Below, in pieces: positions 44,175 through 53,545 of a stretch of DNA of 64,000 nucleotides (the stretch's first letter is position 1; each line of letters starts with the position of its first letter). The notes beneath the pieces are model-generated. The model worked only from the letters and a program-made list of their open reading frames with translations. It made no database searches and was not told where the DNA came from. Source of the stretch: CAZOKO01 sp964580455 (GTDB taxonomy: Bacteria > Desulfobacterota > WTBG01); assembly GCA_964580455.1 (NCBI GenBank), contig CAZOKO010000001.1, positions 41,981 to 105,980 on the forward strand, read 5' to 3'. Made by a program: the position numbers and the translations under genes.

Positions 44175-47100
44175 CTACTGTTCATCCAGTATGAATGGAA
44201 GCATATCAATAGCAACAGTATCAGTTACCATTTCAGATCCTGTCGTCACTGTTACCGTTAACGTCTCAGCTTCCGCTCCGGCTAACCAGGATGGGCTAAC
44301 GAAGATCGTTTGCCAGATGCTCTCTGCACCCCATATCAGCGGCGGCAGCGCTATGACCGAGGCCACAGGACTCCAGGTAACCGTACTAACGAATGCCTCA
44401 AAGCTGGTACCGTCTCCTGTTATGACCATCATTACCGGAAGTGGTATCCAGCGTGACCTCAGCAGGGTTGCAGGCGTTACTTCCATACTTACACCAGTCT
44501 CTACCGTCACTGTGGCGGTATCTTGCTCACCACTGGTAGCACCGGTAGCCGTTACGGTGTCGGAACAGTCGCTGGTTCCACTGCTGGGAGCAGTATAGAG
44601 ACCGCTGCTGCTGTCAATATTGGAACCACTGCAAGTCCCTGAAACCGACCAGGTATAGGTTTCCGACACGGATGTCCCGCCACAGTCAGTAGAGGCAGTG
44701 AACTGCTGGGTCTGTCCAAATTCTATCGTTTGACTACTGGGGCTAACCGTTACCGTATCTGTACAGGTACTCACAGTTACATCGGCACTATCGGTAGCAC
44801 TCCCATGGGCAGTGTCTGTTACTACAACTGTATCCACACAGGAGGTCCCTGAAGCAGGGGTCCCTGCCGTGTACAGTCCATCGGCATCAATGGAGCTTCC
44901 CGTGCATCCGCTGCCGGTGCCGGCAGTACCACCCCCTGAGGAAATTGCCCAGGTGTAGATAGCAGATGCAGTCACATCTCCATTACAGTCGGTTGTGGCA
45001 CTGAAGTCCACCGTCTCTGCAGCCTTCACACTGGCACTTGAAGGATCGATAGTTACCACAGGCTCGCAGGTTGATACCATAAAGGTACCGCTTACCGTTG
45101 TGCCAACATTCCCTGCCATATCCTGCGGGGTTACCTCAACATCGTAAGAAGAACCGTCATCCAGTCCTCCGCCACTATTGGCACAGGTGATGGTTCCTTC
45201 TGTGGTACCGTCTCCGGCGTTGGTACAAGCTAAGGTGCCGGTGACATCACTACCATCTTGCTCGATGGTATACGCTGAATTACCCAGATCGACTGCATAG
45301 TCATCCTCAACCGTTATCTCAACTTCTGCAGTACCAGGGTCGGTTGCATTATTAACAGCAATGCTTGCGGTGGGAATGGTGTCATCGACTGCGAACAGGA
45401 CCGTACAGGCACCTGTATCCAGGGCACTTGCGCCTCCCGAAGTGTCACCTACTTCAAGTGTCACAGTCCCTGCCTCAGGTGCGCTTACTACTACTCTTAC
45501 CATCACTGTGGTAGGTGAACCTGCAGGTAAGGTATCTGTATAATCTGTTCCCTGACTGACACCGCTAAAATCCCGAAGTTCCGAATCAGTAACCGAGTTG
45601 TCTTCATCAACAACTACTATGATAGGCTTGGCAACTGCTGTAGTTGAGCTCGCTTTTACCTGAACAATCGCCTCGCCACCCGGAGTAGCTGGAACAGGTC
45701 CTTCCACTTCACATACCATTAAACCTGCAGACGCTGCTGTCGCGGCAATATTGGTTATCTGGAGATCCCTGGAGCCTACACCAGGAACGGTAACCGTAAC
45801 GGTAGCAGTCTCCCCTACGTCATCGTTAACAAAGGTTATTGATGCCCCCCTGGTTGCATCTACTACAGCCACTCCTACATCACTAGTAATTCCATAGGAG
45901 GGAGTATCCTCAACAACATTTCCGTATTCATCTGCGGTATCAACACTGGCAGGTGTCAGTAGGGTATTTTCTCCCACCAGCATCTCCCCGGTGATCACGA
46001 TCGGATCCGCATCCAGACCTTCGTTTGCCACAGGAAGAGAACTGATCTTTACATCATCCTCTGGTGCGGCATAAAGATTATCAATATCCCTACTTGCCTG
46101 GTATAGAGTAATATCCTTTAAACCTTTGGTGCTATCTGAGATTTTGAAACATACAGACCTCTCCTGGCCTTTAGTAACTTCCCCATAAACCTTGATGGGG
46201 ATCTCAATATGCCTTGTTGTCCCATTAGGAAGCGGTGATTTGAGCTCCAGACCCTCAGAAGTTGCTTGATCAAAGTCACTGGTGCTTTTACTTATCAGCA
46301 GAGCCTTGCTGCCGTCACACTCATAGGCTTCAATAGTAAGGTCATCGTTATACTCCACAATCTCTGATGTGGTAGGGTTACCTTCAGAACCACTGGCAGA
46401 TGTAATATAAAGAGTTACCGTATCTCCCGCAACTATGCCACCGGTAGTAGTAGCAAAATCATTATCCAGGTGCAGGTCAAGGCTCAACGGCGCATCATTA
46501 TCCCATCTTACCAGATAAACGGTTGCGGTATCAGACGCCAGTACCAGACCCTCATCAGACAGGGTAAGAATTGCCTCAAGAGGCTTTCCTCTATCCCCTG
46601 TACCTCCGCCGGTTGCTTCCTGTTCATTGCTTTGTCCTACAGCACTTACCGTCGTCCAAACGCCATCTTTAGTATCATCACTCTTTACAGCAGTAGTTAT
46701 ATCCCATGCATCACCAGAACCACCGTTCCCACCATTGGCATCCATTAAGGTCTTCGTAGCATCTACTAGGGGACCTGTTACGGCTGAGGAGACATTGACC
46801 GTATCTATGAGCGGGTTTCCATACTCGTCCGCCACAAACACCGCCATAACACTGGATGTTGGGCCATATACTGTATTATTATCATCCAGCACATACCAGG
46901 TTTCCTTTTCCACAATAAGATTACCCGTGGCTCCAGGATCTTCACCAATAATGAGCTGGTTCTTGATCCTGGGTTTCATTCCTACCCAGTCCACTGAGCG
47001 ATGTGTTATATCTGTTCCAACGGTGCTGACTGCGCTCGACCCTGAACCCGTTGTAGCAGTTAACCCAACTCTCATTTGATCTACAGCACCAGACTCGTTG

Positions 47101-47951
47101 GTGCCCGCTTTCTCTATAGTGACGGTTCCTGTAGCTATTCCATCACTGAACTCAGCGGTGACAGTTGCTGCAGGAATTGTCTCATAAGGAGGATCTCCAA
47201 CATCATCATTTGCATTATAGTCCGCATAAGCAGTTACCGTTACCGTTTGTCCATCCAGTTCGGGAGCAGTGGTGAAATCATCGTTTTCTTCAACTGCCCA
47301 TACCTCAAAATAGATATCATCTCCTGCCAGGGCAGAGATACCTGCGTTATTAGATTGATCATAGATAGAAACAGAAAGATCTTCAAAAAGATCGGCAGGT
47401 CTCACCCCCGCAACGCGAAGCGTCCTTAACATTAAGGTAGCCGCCTCGGGGGCTCTTACCTCTACCTCTGCCGAAGCAGGATCAAGGCCAGTCACCGTTG
47501 CTGTAAGTGTATCTGTCCCCGGGTCACAACTACCGGCTACGTTACATGCATATCTTACATGCGCCCTGGCTGCAGGTCCCACATCAATGACATCGAAACT
47601 CAATACAGCCGAGTCTGTTAAAAATATGTTTTCCTGGATACTGCTGGTTACACCCATGTCTGTTTCAAGAGTAGCTGAAACAGCTCCCAGGGCGTCACCA
47701 GTTGGTCCTGCCGTTGCCGGCTCACCACTTGCGTCAAGCAGGGTGATGTGGACGTTGACATAATAATCTTTTTTACTCGTATCAATGTCACCTACCACAC
47801 CATTGTAAAAGGCAACGTAATCATCACCTCCAGGATAGGAAACCTGTATTACCACTTCTGCTGCATTATCAGCAAAGCAGGTTCCTCCCACTCCCCAGGC
47901 AAAAACGAGTGACAGCACACAAACCATAAATCGTGTAATCTTTTTCTTCAT
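44175..47951 (-). CDS. Large secreted Ig-like repeat surface protein
   Basis: 1258 residues, ATG with GGAGAGGATG upstream. Signal peptide about 1-27 ending in CFADN. The body is beta-rich, Thr/Val/Asp/Gly-rich, with many segments of Ig-like or Big-like type (for example VEVTPQDMAGNVGTTVSGTF, and two repeats around 1030-1160 with TYTWSVSG and IYTWAISSGG plus paired Cys). The last ~90 residues match the C-terminus of the subtilase 38859-40280. No LPXTG, PEP-CTERM or Por-type sorting tail is visible. Likely an adhesin or surface-layer protein secreted by the type II system whose operon ends just upstream. Confidence 0.82.
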   Translation of the reverse strand: MKKKITRFMVCVLSLVFAWGVGGTCFADNAAEVVIQVSYPGGDDYVAFYNGVVGDIDTSKKDYYVNVHITLLDASGEPATAGPTGDALGAVSATLETDMGVTSSIQENIFLTDSAVLSFDVIDVGPAARAHVRYACNVAGSCDPGTDTLTATVTGLDPASAEVEVRAPEAATLMLRTLRVAGVRPADLFEDLSVSIYDQSNNAGISALAGDDIYFEVWAVEENDDFTTAPELDGQTVTVTAYADYNANDDVGDPPYETIPAATVTAEFSDGIATGTVTIEKAGTNESGAVDQMRVGLTATTGSGSSAVSTVGTDITHRSVDWVGMKPRIKNQLIIGEDPGATGNLIVEKETWYVLDDNNTVYGPTSSVMAVFVADEYGNPLIDTVNVSSAVTGPLVDATKTLMDANGGNGGSGDAWDITTAVKSDDTKDGVWTTVSAVGQSNEQEATGGGTGDRGKPLEAILTLSDEGLVLASDTATVYLVRWDNDAPLSLDLHLDNDFATTTGGIVAGDTVTLYITSASGSEGNPTTSEIVEYNDDLTIEAYECDGSKALLISKSTSDFDQATSEGLELKSPLPNGTTRHIEIPIKVYGEVTKGQERSVCFKISDSTKGLKDITLYQASRDIDNLYAAPEDDVKISSLPVANEGLDADPIVITGEMLVGENTLLTPASVDTADEYGNVVEDTPSYGITSDVGVAVVDATRGASITFVNDDVGETATVTVTVPGVGSRDLQITNIAATAASAGLMVCEVEGPVPATPGGEAIVQVKASSTTAVAKPIIVVVDEDNSVTDSELRDFSGVSQGTDYTDTLPAGSPTTVMVRVVVSAPEAGTVTLEVGDTSGGASALDTGACTVLFAVDDTIPTASIAVNNATDPGTAEVEITVEDDYAVDLGNSAYTIEQDGSDVTGTLACTNAGDGTTEGTITCANSGGGLDDGSSYDVEVTPQDMAGNVGTTVSGTFMVSTCEPVVTIDPSSASVKAAETVDFSATTDCNGDVTASAIYTWAISSGGGTAGTGSGCTGSSIDADGLYTAGTPASGTSCVDTVVVTDTAHGSATDSADVTVSTCTDTVTVSPSSQTIEFGQTQQFTASTDCGGTSVSETYTWSVSGTCSGSNIDSSSGLYTAPSSGTSDCSDTVTATGATSGEQDTATVTVETGVSMEVTPATLLRSRWIPLPVMMVITGDGTSFEAFVSTVTWSPVASVIALPPLIWGAESIWQTIFVSPSWLAGAEAETLTVTVTTGSEMVTDTVAIDMLPFILDEQ

Positions 47952-48597
47952 CGCATCCTCTCCTTTCTTTTTTGATTCTCGTTATCAAGTAAAATAAAGC
48001 ACGATTACAATTCTATCATTTACCTTCTAATCATCATATGTTGGTTTTCCCATCACCTCCTTTAATTAGATTTATGATGTTTTTGTTTCCTTTATAACTA
48101 TTAACTTAATTTTGATACAACATTCAAATATTGTCAAGTTTTTTTCTTAATAAATTTAAATTAATTATATACATCGGCAGTATCAAGTTTTGCTTTAGCA
48201 AATTCTTGATGGAAAATCAGAAATGATAGATTTTTAATTCCCTTATGGATTATTAAGGAATTTTGATACAACATTCAAACATTGTCAAGTTTTTTTTGAA
48301 TGTGGAATGCAATTTTTTATTCTGCAACCCGGTACCACGAAGTGCTGTTATACGTCTATCGTTTTCCGGTTGCGCTGCTAGTTTCGTCTTTCGTTATACG
48401 GTTGCGTTGTTTTTTATCTCATTATAATTTTGGTTTTTAACCTCAACCGATCCACGTATACCGAAACGAGTTGCGCAACCGCAACCGTATTACACAACCT
48501 AAATTTCTAACTCCTTAATCCAGTATCATTCTCCTCACCTTGATCATACCATGTTCACTGAACCATTTGCAAAAAGCAAAATCCCCAGGCTACAGAT
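47952..48597. repeat. 646-bp gap: direct repeat and dispersed repeat families
   Basis: A 38-bp word starting AATTTTGATACAACATTCAA occurs at 48108-48145 and 48260-48297 with one mismatch. On the minus strand each contains CTTGACAAT, so they may be duplicated promoter or operator sites for the surface-protein gene. 48366-48451 is a full-length copy of the CGGTTGCGCTGCTAGTTTCG family (inverted relative to 24104-24177); 48450-48500 carries an imperfect inverted partner (CCGAAACGAGTTGCGCAACCG). No gene. Confidence 0.75.
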
Positions 48598-51066
48598 TTA
48601 TTTCCCCAGCGCCTTTTTTAAACCTTTCACCTTTTCTTCAAACTCTCTGGTAATCAACTCAGCCTCTTCGAAGGTATCAATCACATGAGGAGTGATAAGG
48701 ATTAAAAGCTCTGTTTTCGTTCCAACATTTTTTTTATAACTGAAGACCATGCCGAGGTAAGGAATCTTTGATAAAAAGGGAATCCCTTCCATGGTTTCAT
48801 CTGTCTTTTCCCTGATTAACCCACCGATGGCAATTGTCATACTATCCTGCACTACCAGGGTGGTATCAGCTTTCCGTTTTAAGATAACGGGTGAGTTGAT
48901 TCCTTCAATACGCTGCTCACTGACATCACTTACTTCCTGGCTGACCTCCATAGTCACTAAACCCTTATCATTGATACGGGGGGTAACCGAAAGCAGGATG
49001 CCGGTGTCACGATACTCAATGGAACGCGAATAGGTTTCGCCTGCTTCCATGGTAGTAGGAGTATATTCGCTGGTCACAATGGGAACTTCCTTACCCACCT
49101 CAATCGTTGCCTCGGTATTATCAGCAGCCAGGATATGGGGAGCAGAAAGGATATCAACCTTATTCTCCCTGGCATAGGCCCTCAGGTAGGATAACAACCT
49201 GTCAGCAGCAAAGGCATAGGTAAAACCAGGTTGGGCAATGGGTTGCGATAGATTAGATGTTAATGAATTCATGCCGACATTTTGCCCTACCCTGTCAGTT
49301 CCTTTATACCCTCCCAACTTGGCATAATCACTTTGAAGTGACCACTCCACACCAAACTCAGTAGTATCATCCAGGGTTATCTCAGCAATCAGCACCTCTA
49401 TTAATACCTGTTTGGGTATGATATCGAGCACCTTGATAGTCTTAAGCACCTGAACATAGTCCTGGGGTGTTGCCCGTACAAGTATGGCATTATTGACCTC
49501 ATCTACTACAACCTTTACCTCACCGACTACGGTCGATAAACCTGTCCTGCTTTTACTCACCCTGGAGGTTTTGGTCTTCTTGCTTTTTTTCTTTGTCCTT
49601 GTCGTCCTAGTTTTCGTATCTCTCCTCTTTTCTCCATATAGTTCCTTAATGATATCCCCTATATCGATAGCCTTGGCATTCTCCACGAAATATATGAATA
49701 TCTGCTCCTCCAGCTCTTCCCTCACCCCGTCCAGTTTCTTAACCCATTCAGTAACCTTCTCAAAAATTTCCGGCATGGAACTGACTGCCAGAATTATATT
49801 CAGCCGCTCAATAGGAATAAAGCTTACCAGCTCTCCTCCTGCCTTTTTTTTCTTTGTCTCAATCCCCATGGCCTTAAAGAGATCCTGAAGCTCTTTGGCA
49901 AGATCCTTTGCTTCCGAATCTTCAAGTTCATAAAATCTGACGTGCACGGTATCAAAAACACTCAAATCCACGGTATCAATCAAACTCAGTAACTTTCTCA
50001 CATTAGAAACAGTATCAATAATAATCAGGATATTCCTGCTAGGGTAATCTACGATTTCTCCCCCTTTCCCCAGAAAGCGTTTCAATATTTTTACCATCTC
50101 TTTTGCAGGGATATAGCGCAGTGGAACAATCTGGAGAATCAAGCGGTCAGGAGAAGAGGGGTCTTCCAACTCTTTTCCTATTTGAGGTACAAGTGGTTGC
50201 TTTTTTGCGTCCTTCACCGGTATGATTTTATAGATATTACCTACCTTGATTGCCGCAACATTATTGATTTCAAAAATGGTCTCCAAAATGGGGAATATAT
50301 CCTCTAAGGAAATCTCTCCACTTGTATGAATATTCACCTTCCCTTTTACCTTAGGATCAACAATATAATTTATCTCCAGTATCTCTGCAAGGGCTGTAAT
50401 CACTTCCCTGATATCGGCATCCTCAAAGTCCAGGGCAATCTTCTGTTGTCCCTCTTCAGGTTTTTCTGGTTTAGCAGGTGTAACTTCTACCACCTCCTCC
50501 AGTTGCTCTTCTTCTAAATCCTCTGATTCAACTTCCTCATCTTCTGCCATTTCCTCTTCTAAAATCCCTTCACTCTCCTTAAGTTTGGTCACCTCCCCCT
50601 TTTCTTCCACGACTACTTCCTTTTGAACCTCCACAGCTTTTGGGAGTGTTTCTTCCTTCTTTAATTCTTCTCCTTCCTCCTCCTTTTTCTCTTCTGGTTC
50701 AGCTTCCTCCAGGGCACCAAATTTTTTCATTTCTTCTTCTACCAGTTTTCTGAACCGAGACTTCAAATCTTCAATCTCTGACTTTTCCTTTTCGCTCAAC
50801 TCTTTTTTCAGGGCTTCCGATTCTTTCTTTGGATTATCCTCATTCACTCCCACCTGTGGTTTTGTCTCTTTCTCCGTTTTTTTAGCTGCTTTATCTGAAG
50901 ATTTCTCTTCTGCTTTGATTATGGTAGTTGTGACATCGGTTTTAACCTCCTGATTTTCAGGTACCGCTTTTGGAGGCTTCTCCTTTTCCTGAGGTAAAGT
51001 TTTTTCTATACCTCCACTTAAGAGAATCGCCATTATTACCAGAAAAAATACCGCAAACTGTTTCAT
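48598..51066 (-). CDS. gspD: Type II secretion secretin GspD
   Basis: 822 residues; outer-membrane channel. Signal peptide about 1-24. Residues about 25-210 form a Glu/Lys-rich, strongly acidic extension not usual in secretins. N0 (KIALDFEDADIREVITAL) starts near 210, N1-N3 follow (LQIVPLRYIPAKEMVKIL and later), with a Lys/Thr/Arg/Ser-rich loop (KKKSKKTKTSR) in N3, then the secretin core (VLIEVLIAEITLDDTTEFG; VTPRINDKGLVTMEV; GGLIREKT). Start ATG with GAGG. Last gsp gene of the operon. Confidence 0.93.
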   Translation of the reverse strand: MKQFAVFFLVIMAILLSGGIEKTLPQEKEKPPKAVPENQEVKTDVTTTIIKAEEKSSDKAAKKTEKETKPQVGVNEDNPKKESEALKKELSEKEKSEIEDLKSRFRKLVEEEMKKFGALEEAEPEEKKEEEGEELKKEETLPKAVEVQKEVVVEEKGEVTKLKESEGILEEEMAEDEEVESEDLEEEQLEEVVEVTPAKPEKPEEGQQKIALDFEDADIREVITALAEILEINYIVDPKVKGKVNIHTSGEISLEDIFPILETIFEINNVAAIKVGNIYKIIPVKDAKKQPLVPQIGKELEDPSSPDRLILQIVPLRYIPAKEMVKILKRFLGKGGEIVDYPSRNILIIIDTVSNVRKLLSLIDTVDLSVFDTVHVRFYELEDSEAKDLAKELQDLFKAMGIETKKKKAGGELVSFIPIERLNIILAVSSMPEIFEKVTEWVKKLDGVREELEEQIFIYFVENAKAIDIGDIIKELYGEKRRDTKTRTTRTKKKSKKTKTSRVSKSRTGLSTVVGEVKVVVDEVNNAILVRATPQDYVQVLKTIKVLDIIPKQVLIEVLIAEITLDDTTEFGVEWSLQSDYAKLGGYKGTDRVGQNVGMNSLTSNLSQPIAQPGFTYAFAADRLLSYLRAYARENKVDILSAPHILAADNTEATIEVGKEVPIVTSEYTPTTMEAGETYSRSIEYRDTGILLSVTPRINDKGLVTMEVSQEVSDVSEQRIEGINSPVILKRKADTTLVVQDSMTIAIGGLIREKTDETMEGIPFLSKIPYLGMVFSYKKNVGTKTELLILITPHVIDTFEEAELITREFEEKVKGLKKALGK

Positions 51067-51105
51067 CTCGTCTTATCCTCTTTCTGTACCATGTTGTGAA
51101 CTTCT

Positions 51106-51681
51106 TTAAGCTTTCTTTTTCTTCCCTGCATCTTCTTTCATAAAGAAGCCTGTAACCACAAGGGTCACAATCACTTCTTTAGGGTCACTCTGACTTTTAA
51201 TGCTGATTTTCAACTTTGGTATGATGAGATACTTCGAGTTCTTTTCCAGGTCAGCCAAAAACTTTCTCGTCCTGTTTAAGTCTGTAGTCAATCGTATTTC
51301 TATAGGGATAGCCAGGAACTCCCCTTTCTCTTCTGCATCCTTTACCTTCACACTTTTCAACTCCAGATCATGTTCTTTGGAAATCTTCTCCAGCATTTTT
51401 TGCATCTCTGCTGCAGCCAGCGAAGTTGTACTTCCTTTTAGCAATTTTTTATTCAAATCATCCTGTTTTCTCTTCAGTTGGGTAAGCTTCTTTTCTATCT
51501 CCCCTCTCTGATTAATTATTTTTTCATATTTTTGAAGCAGCATCTCTTTCTGATCCGTTCTTTCTTTTATATCATTTTCACTCTCAATGAAAGGAGAAAT
51601 AACATAGTTTATGATAAGGAACACCCCAACAGCCAGCGCACCTATCATCAAAACCTTTTTATCCCTTTTGGAAATATTCAA
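51106..51681 (-). CDS. gspM: GspM/PilO-like inner-membrane protein
   Basis: 191 residues: short cytoplasmic start, one helix (about 11-30), a coiled coil (about 35-90), then a small ferredoxin-like domain as in PilO/GspM. The TTG start has AAGGAG six bases upstream and no ATG is nearby. It lies between gspL and gspD, the usual place for gspM. The 200-bp gap upstream (51682-51881) holds ACCACGAAG and CTTCGTGAGCTTCGTGG words. Confidence 0.8.
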   Translation of the reverse strand: MNISKRDKKVLMIGALAVGVFLIINYVISPFIESENDIKERTDQKEMLLQKYEKIINQRGEIEKKLTQLKRKQDDLNKKLLKGSTTSLAAAEMQKMLEKISKEHDLELKSVKVKDAEEKGEFLAIPIEIRLTTDLNRTRKFLADLEKNSKYLIIPKLKISIKSQSDPKEVIVTLVVTGFFMKEDAGKKKKA

Positions 51682-51881
51682 GAAAAACTCCTTCTTAGAA
51701 TAACCACGAAGAAATTAGAAACACAAAACTTTGATTATAAAACTATCCTCCTGATGCCTGACTTTAATCGATTCACTTTAAAATTGATAATTAAACCAAT
51801 CCTTAATCCGGTAGCCTTTGATCCTCAAATTCATTTTTCTTTTTTCCCTTTGCACTTCGTGAGCTTCGTGGTTCAATAGAT

Positions 51882-53453
51882 TTACTCCCCACTGCTCACG
51901 GTTGCTGTTACATTAAATTTTTCCTTATCTTTTTTCCTATCCTTAGTAATGGAGGATCTGAATTTTACATCTTCAAATAATTCTGATTCTTCTAAAATAG
52001 GAATTATTTCAGATGCGGCCTTTGCATAGCCAGAAAGGTCCACCCTTCGTTCTCCTTTTTTTTCGTTGTATGAGAAACGTGTTAACCACACCTCTTCAGG
52101 AATAATCAGTGTAAGTTCCTTTAGTATATTTAATTTACTAACGTCGTCCACCTTAATTTTCTCCACTGAACCCATTTTACCCTCTATATCTGTAATCTCT
52201 TCCTGCATCCGTTCAATCTCTCTTACCCTCCCTTTTAACGCATCAACTCTTTCACTAAGCTCAGCAAAATAAATCCTCTCTTTTACAAAAAAGGAAATGG
52301 TAAAAGAAGATATCCCCAGTAGAAACAGAACCATCACAGTTCCTCCACAAATCAGGCTCCAGTTTTTCTTTCTCTTAGGTCTAAGCTCAGGAGGTATGAA
52401 ATTTACATCAAGTGCTACACCTTTAAGTCCCTTAAGTGCTAAACCAATTGCAGCCGACAGGCAGGGGACCTCTTCCCTGACATTATTTATATTTATATTA
52501 AGATTGTCAATCAACCGGGCATCAATGTCTTCTTTTTCTTTTAGATGGTCAATCAGGTTTTGATCAACTCCGTTTCCTGAAACTATGAGCTGAGAGATCC
52601 CTGAACTGCCATCACCCAGACTCAGCTGTGTAGTTTCAATCTCTGATAAAATTTCTTTCACCTGCTCCTCTACTGCTTCATCCGCATCTGTCTCTCCACT
52701 TCGCCGGGACAAATTAAAACATCTGGAATAAATTAAGGCATTATCTCTCACCACCCCTAATTCACAACAGTCATCATCCATATTAACCAAAAACCTTGTG
52801 CCCTCTTCTGCAAATGTTCCTTCCCTTCCTCCTTTGCTTAAAAAACGCTCCCACGGCGCTACCAGCTTCTTTCCCCAACTACGCGCCTTTAACCACTTAC
52901 TGCCTTTGACAATCCACTCTTTATCCAATCCATTCTTCCTGGCCTGACCTTTCTTTACAATTGCGTTATAAAGAGCTGTGGAAGTTACTTCAATACCCCT
53001 CACCTTGATGTTTATTCTTTGAAGCAGTTTAAGGTAGTAATCAACCATTTCCTTCTTAACCACCAAGAGTAAAACATGGATAAGATTTTTCTCTTCATCC
53101 CGTTTCACTACTTTAAAGTTAAAATAGACATCATCCAGGGTAAAGGGTGTATAACGATCCATTTCAAAGCCCAAAACCTCTTTCAGATTTTCTTCAGTAG
53201 GTGAAGGAAGAGAAAGTCTTTTAAAGATCACTTTGTTGCCTGGGATTCCAAGGAAGAGATTATCACGGTCACCTTTGTTTTGATCGATAAACCCTTCGAT
53301 ATTGCTCAATAATATTCCTTCCCTGTCTTCAGGGCTTACCTCTTCTAAAGACACCAGGCGATAATTTCCCAGAAAAGGATCACCCTTTAGCCCCTTTCTC
53401 AGCAATACCATTACAACCCGATTATCGTTTACTGTCAGTCCAATGCTGTCCAT
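51882..53453 (-). CDS. gspL: GspL-like (PilM-PilN fusion) inner-membrane protein
   Basis: 523 residues. The cytoplasmic actin-like part (MDSIGLTVNDNRVVMVLL; FLGIPGNKVIFKRLSLPS; LLVVKKEMVDYYL) matches PilM/GspL. One helix follows near 370-392, then a coiled coil and a PilN-like periplasmic domain (EEVWLTRFSYNEKKGERRVDLSG). It would recruit the ATPase GspE to the platform. ATG start. The 92-bp gap upstream has a CAGGGTTCAGCGTTCAGGG repeat. Confidence 0.85.
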   Translation of the reverse strand: MDSIGLTVNDNRVVMVLLRKGLKGDPFLGNYRLVSLEEVSPEDREGILLSNIEGFIDQNKGDRDNLFLGIPGNKVIFKRLSLPSPTEENLKEVLGFEMDRYTPFTLDDVYFNFKVVKRDEEKNLIHVLLLVVKKEMVDYYLKLLQRINIKVRGIEVTSTALYNAIVKKGQARKNGLDKEWIVKGSKWLKARSWGKKLVAPWERFLSKGGREGTFAEEGTRFLVNMDDDCCELGVVRDNALIYSRCFNLSRRSGETDADEAVEEQVKEILSEIETTQLSLGDGSSGISQLIVSGNGVDQNLIDHLKEKEDIDARLIDNLNININNVREEVPCLSAAIGLALKGLKGVALDVNFIPPELRPKRKKNWSLICGGTVMVLFLLGISSFTISFFVKERIYFAELSERVDALKGRVREIERMQEEITDIEGKMGSVEKIKVDDVSKLNILKELTLIIPEEVWLTRFSYNEKKGERRVDLSGYAKAASEIIPILEESELFEDVKFRSSITKDRKKDKEKFNVTATVSSGE

Positions 53454-53545
53454 AATAAATACAGGGTTCAGCGTTCAGGGAACAGGGTTCAGTTGAGTTC
53501 CTCTATTCATTGACCTACTCGCCCTGACCCCTACACCCTCACCAG

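Noticed and set aside
44116..44598. 160-residue plus-strand ORF opposite the Ig-like protein gene
   Set aside because: It is a shadow of the low-complexity Thr/Val/Ser coding sequence on the other strand and starts inside the terminator.
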